Source: Bacteroidales bacterium UBA5342 | GTDB lineage: Bacteria; Bacteroidota; Bacteroidia; Bacteroidales; UBA5342 | Length of the DNA: 37,084 nt | Assembly (NCBI GenBank): GCA_002408065.1 | Contig: DHQI01000084.1 | Location: 8,714 to 45,797, forward strand | Direction: 5' to 3' | In this document: positions 33,798-37,084 of the stretch, one piece after another | How the letters are laid out: every line of letters begins with the position of its first letter | How positions within the stretch are numbered: position 1 is the first letter of the stretch | Made by a program: the position numbers and the translations under genes | The notes under the pieces: generated by a model | What the model saw: the letters and a program-made list of their open reading frames with translations, nothing else | Told to the model about the DNA's origin: nothing | Database searches by the model: none

Positions 33798-34219
33798 GGA
33801 TAATAATTATTCCGGAAAAACCCCGGCACAAAATTCTGATAATTTACACCAGATGCGTTCATCACTATTTATTAAACAAAATGGAACAGAAAAATATTGT
33901 TCAATTCATATCATTCTGTTCCATTTATATTTCATCTTAGGTATTTGGACATTGATAATATCCGGGAATGGCTATGTTTACTCACCAAATGACCTTTAGT
34001 ATATACATCTACCATTGTCCCGAACATTATCTCCCAAACTAAAAAAACCTAAATAATATCAATTTTATTTTGAAATGATCCTTAAATAATTTTAGAAATT
34101 TTGTGTTTTATAAAGGCAAAAAATAAAGGCATAGCCATAGCTAGGTTGAAGTTTTTTGCCGCAGAGAAAATGCAAAAGAATGAAATTATAAGGTTCATTT
34201 TAATATAATATTGATAAAA
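33798..34219. other. Regulatory-looking spacer between binding-protein and PL6 genes
   Basis: No gene seen. It contains a 13-base inverted repeat (33879-33926), an imperfect inverted repeat (33954-33971 with 34012-34031) and a 9-base inverted repeat (GGCAAAAAA 34115-34123, TTTTTTGCC 34152-34160). The last may end the upstream gene's transcript; the others may control the PL6 gene. Confidence 0.5.
33879..33926. repeat. 13-base inverted repeat, possible operator or terminator
   Basis: AAATGGAACAGAA (33879-33891) and TTCTGTTCCATTT (33914-33926) are perfect inverse copies around a 22-base spacer, about 95-140 bases upstream of the PL6 start. On the minus strand the hairpin is followed by TGTTTAATAAA, so weak termination is also possible. 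Confidence 0.6.
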
Positions 34220-36592
34220 CTATCGTACTACAATTTTACTTACAGTATCATCTACATTCAACAAGTAGATACCTGATGACAAGTCAACATCGATCACTTC
34301 CTGAACGGCAATGTTTGATTTTTCGTAAAGCACCTGACCTGCCAATGATACAATGCGGATGTCAGCACCTTGTGCATTATCAATAGTGAATACACCTGCC
34401 GATGGATTAGGATATACGCTGTAATCCATAATACTCATCTCATTGATAGCGCTTGATGTTTCAGCTCCCCAAACAGATAGTTCAGTTACTGTCAACCATC
34501 CTGATGCTGTAGAAGGATCTGTTTCTGTTGTTCCGGCATTACCATAAAATTTAAACATCACCGTATCGGTATTGATAGCACTTGGAAGAGCATAAGCTAC
34601 TTCTGAGTTATCAACGGCCTGCAATGGAGATAGCTGAAGCGGTAATGTTTCCACATATTCAGTTCCATTCCAATAGTCTACACTAAAAGCTGTCAGACGC
34701 TGACTGTTCTTATACTCCGTAATTTTAACCAAAACAACTTCTGAATTAGGCGCTACAGCAACTTTTACCCATTCGTGCTCTCCATTTACAATACCTTCAG
34801 AAGGTACCCAAGAAGTGGTGTTGTCACCATCGATAGCGTTTGTAGCCGCCTTGGTTACACCATCTTTTACTTGTGCAGAAGAAGCAGAAGCCCCTGTTGC
34901 AGCAATCAGTACCGCTTTACCTTCTTGCGTAATAGTCACTTCATCCATTACATCAAATCCGATGTAGCCAGAGATAGTAGCAATACGAGGTGCAGCAGCT
35001 GTATGCTCTTCGTAAGAAACAGTAACAACAGTAACACCGCTATCGCCAGACAATGGAGATATAGACGTAATCCATGAATCAGAGCTGGAAACACTCCATG
35101 CAGCATTAGCATCTACCTCAATCTCAACAGAACCAGCCGCTGAACCAACAGGCACATTTATTTCGCTAAAGCGCATATAATCAGGAACGACAACCTCACC
35201 ACCTGTTAAAGGAGAAATCACTAAAGAACTAGGGAAGTCAGAACCTTCGCCCGGGCCATAAGCACCTGTTTCGTCCCAGATAACCCAGTCGATATAGCTG
35301 GCATAAGTCATACCAGAGTTACCTTCACCAAAACCAAAGTTTGTTGTGGTTGTAGACTCATACGTTGTTTTAATATCGAAACCAACTTGTATTTCATTCA
35401 CCCACATGTTAAGTACAGAATCAACAATAGAGAAACGGTACACGTTCCAGTCCAGCATATCCACTCCATCAGGAACAGGATAACTTACCTTGCGGGTATC
35501 TGCAGTTCCTTTTTCCACGTTCAACTCACCTTTGTCAGGGTAGAAACGGATTTTTTCATAGCTGAAACCAGACTTAAGAGTCACCTCAACAAGGTCGTGA
35601 TCAACTGATTTAGCTTTTGCACGCATAATAACAGTAAAACCTTTAGTACTATCAATATTCAAAGACTGATTGAAAGAATACTTCGATTTAGTAGTATCTA
35701 TAGTAGAGAAATCAAGAATATTATTTCCCGCATTGTCAGGGTCAGCCATAGGCACAGCTGTCTCTCCGCTATACAGGTCAGAGCTTTCGCTGAAACCAAA
35801 ATTCTGAGGTGTTTCATCAGCAGCATAAATATTCCAGTTACCATCTCCTACCTCACCTGCAGTCAATGGAGAAATAATTAAACCTGCAGGGTAGTCAGCA
35901 CCTTGTCCCGGCGCATAAGCATCACCATTATCCCAAATAATCCAGTCATATTCTATACCATAATCGGCTGAACTGTTAGAATCTCCGATAACAAAGCGCG
36001 AATCGCTATCACTAGAGGTTGTAGACGCTGCAACAGACTGATCCACCATCACATCATTGATATAGACAGTAGTAATACCTTCTTTGAAAGTTACACGGTA
36101 TATATTAAATGCATAAGAGTCATGACCATCAGGGTAGGCTTTAAGTTCCTTAGAATTTGCTTTTTCAATATCTAAGCCTTTTTCAGGGTAAAATCTTACT
36201 TTGTCTCTGATTTCACCATCTTTTACTTCTACTTCCATAAAATTCTTGTAAACAGAATCCGCACTAAATTTATAAGCTCTTGCGCGCATTACGACAGTAA
36301 AAGCTTGTTTAGTACCACCACCAGAAACTTTAGAATCAAACTTTGGAGCTTCTAATGTGTTTTTATCAGCTGAGCCAGAAATAAATTGAAGAATTTTATT
36401 ACCAGAGTTATCAGCATCATCAACCAATGTCAATATGGCGTCAGCACCAGCACTGTTTTTAACATTAAAACCGGCATCTCCCGGCAAGGTGGATGCATCA
36501 TAAGTAGTCCAATCAGCCGAAGCTGTGGCTAATAGTGCAAATAGTGCAAAGACTACTGCAAACATTCGTTTCATACTGTTTTGTGTTCTCAT
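34220..36592 (-). CDS. T9SS-secreted protein with duplicated ConA-like modules, BACON and F5/8C-like domains
   Basis: Secreted protein of 790 aa with signal peptide (ending ATASA-DW) and no recognisable catalytic domain. From the 36592 start: two homologous modules of about 220 residues (about 28-250 and 258-470), each with FTVxMRA(K/R)A, VRFYP(E/D)KG and a DW(I/V)IWD ... GP/APGxG(A/S)D(Y/F)P ... ISPLT(A/G)GEV ending; a BACON domain (about 473-558); an F5/8 type-C-like domain (about 565-712); and a T9SS type-A sorting domain (about 722-790). The repeated modules look like laminin-G/ConA beta-sandwiches. Most likely a surface glycan-binding or adhesive partner of the lyases. The upstream ATG at 36655 overlaps the esterase gene and precedes no signal peptide directly; 36574 is an alternative start. 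Confidence 0.75.
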   Translation of the reverse strand: MRTQNSMKRMFAVVFALFALLATASADWTTYDASTLPGDAGFNVKNSAGADAILTLVDDADNSGNKILQFISGSADKNTLEAPKFDSKVSGGGTKQAFTVVMRARAYKFSADSVYKNFMEVEVKDGEIRDKVRFYPEKGLDIEKANSKELKAYPDGHDSYAFNIYRVTFKEGITTVYINDVMVDQSVAASTTSSDSDSRFVIGDSNSSADYGIEYDWIIWDNGDAYAPGQGADYPAGLIISPLTAGEVGDGNWNIYAADETPQNFGFSESSDLYSGETAVPMADPDNAGNNILDFSTIDTTKSKYSFNQSLNIDSTKGFTVIMRAKAKSVDHDLVEVTLKSGFSYEKIRFYPDKGELNVEKGTADTRKVSYPVPDGVDMLDWNVYRFSIVDSVLNMWVNEIQVGFDIKTTYESTTTTNFGFGEGNSGMTYASYIDWVIWDETGAYGPGEGSDFPSSLVISPLTGGEVVVPDYMRFSEINVPVGSAAGSVEIEVDANAAWSVSSSDSWITSISPLSGDSGVTVVTVSYEEHTAAAPRIATISGYIGFDVMDEVTITQEGKAVLIAATGASASSAQVKDGVTKAATNAIDGDNTTSWVPSEGIVNGEHEWVKVAVAPNSEVVLVKITEYKNSQRLTAFSVDYWNGTEYVETLPLQLSPLQAVDNSEVAYALPSAINTDTVMFKFYGNAGTTETDPSTASGWLTVTELSVWGAETSSAINEMSIMDYSVYPNPSAGVFTIDNAQGADIRIVSLAGQVLYEKSNIAVQEVIDVDLSSGIYLLNVDDTVSKIVVR

Positions 36593-36644
36593 AGTTACAA
36601 AAATTAGGTTAATAAAAAGGTTTAAAAATTTAAAATTACACTCA

Positions 36645-37084
36645 CTAATTATCACTTTTCAAGATGTCCAGTTCGCTTAAAAACTGTTTTATATCATCTT
36701 CCATTATGTCTTTATACTTTTGCGAAAAGCTGCCATGTTTTCCTCCCGGAACGGTTCTGAAAAAGCATTTCACACCAGCCGCTTTCAGGGCTTCTTCCAG
36801 CATCACAGATTGTTCGTACCCTACCGTAGGATCAGCATCGCCATGGATGATGTAAGTTGGCGGCGTTTTTTCATTGATTAAATGAAGTGGGGAAATCGTT
36901 TTTATAAATTCGTCATTATCTACTTGAGCTCCCAACCAGTTGCGTAATGAACTGTAGTGTTTAAACTTCAGCAAATCGGCCGGAGCATAGTTATCAAGCA
37001 CAGCAGCTACGGTAAAGTCAGAACCGGTAAAACTGCATTTATCGTAAGGGCTTGTTTTGCCCAGATAGCCGGCTGTCAGTGCCA
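36645..37084 (-). CDS. Alpha/beta-hydrolase esterase (BD-FAE/acetylesterase-like), 5' end cut off
   Basis: Partial gene; the frame stays open to the window edge, so the N-terminal part with the nucleophile serine is missing. Visible: the segment ALTAGYLGKTSP that normally follows the GxSxGGxxA nucleophile elbow, then LHLINEKTPPTYIIHGDADPTVGYEQS with the catalytic-acid region, and VPGGKHGSF with the catalytic His. This matches the esterase/lipase branch of Bacteroidota ('alpha/beta hydrolase', BD-FAE-like) that deacetylates or de-esterifies plant and algal polysaccharides. A GTG codon at 37001 is internal, not the start. Same strand as, and 52 bases upstream of, the ConA-like binding protein; it may remove acetyl groups from the polymer before lysis (inference). 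Confidence 0.82.
   Translation of the reverse strand, partial: ALTAGYLGKTSPYDKCSFTGSDFTVAAVLDNYAPADLLKFKHYSSLRNWLGAQVDNDEFIKTISPLHLINEKTPPTYIIHGDADPTVGYEQSVMLEEALKAAGVKCFFRTVPGGKHGSFSQKYKDIMEDDIKQFLSELDILKSDN

Noticed and set aside
34115..34160. GGCAAAAAA / TTTTTTGCC inverted repeat as a definite terminator
   Set aside because: Nine-base AT-rich stem with a 28-base loop and no clear T-run after it on the minus strand; kept only as a possible element of the spacer.

Overview
The window is almost certainly from a polysaccharide-degrading member of the Bacteroidota, plausibly a marine or sediment Marinilabiliales-like lineage (lineage is inference). Three lines of evidence support this. There is a SusC/SusD pair with a FecR anti-sigma factor and an ECF sigma factor. 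Six proteins end in a type IX secretion (T9SS) type-A sorting domain. Several genes have the Bacteroidota -7 promoter box (TAnnTTTG) and lack a clear Shine-Dalgarno sequence. No rRNA, complete tRNA, CRISPR array, transposase or phage gene was seen.

Layout. (1) 1-3.3 kb, minus strand: a GH110-type alpha-galactosidase and a CBM9-like lipoprotein. (2) 3.7-10.3 kb, mostly plus strand: a secreted transglutaminase-like protein, two different short-chain dehydrogenases, a four-helix membrane protein, a flavodoxin/ferredoxin fusion (EFR1 type), an AraC regulator, a TPR protein and a DUF3820 protein. (3) 10.8-26.3 kb: an ECF sigma gene on the plus strand faces a long minus-strand array that reads fecR, susC (with an N-terminal STN signalling domain), susD, an M16 zinc protease, a secreted YD-repeat-like protein, a secreted beta-propeller protein and a metallophosphoesterase lipoprotein. 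(4) 26.4-37.1 kb, minus strand: a secreted alginate-lyase-type cluster with two PL6 enzymes, one jelly-roll lyase of uncertain family, a large non-catalytic binding protein and a truncated alpha/beta-hydrolase esterase.

How the genes may work together. In region 3 the STN domain of SusC, the FecR protein and the ECF sigma factor form the parts of a classical trans-envelope signalling loop, so substrate binding outside would activate the operon. The payload is a protease and repeat proteins rather than glycosidases, which suggests a peptide or protein uptake system of the RagAB kind rather than a glycan locus; this is inference. In region 4 the secreted lyases would cut alginate or a related uronic-acid polymer at the cell surface, but no SusC/D of their own lies in the window.

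The strongest unexplained signals are non-coding. A 37-base promoter element with an ATGTATACAT palindrome is duplicated, at the same distance from the -7 box, in front of both dehydrogenase genes. A perfect 13-base direct repeat at 21-base spacing sits at about -42 and -63 of the GH110 promoter. Three consecutive genes at 8.5-10.3 kb have their -7 box only 4-5 bases before the start codon, which predicts leaderless mRNAs.
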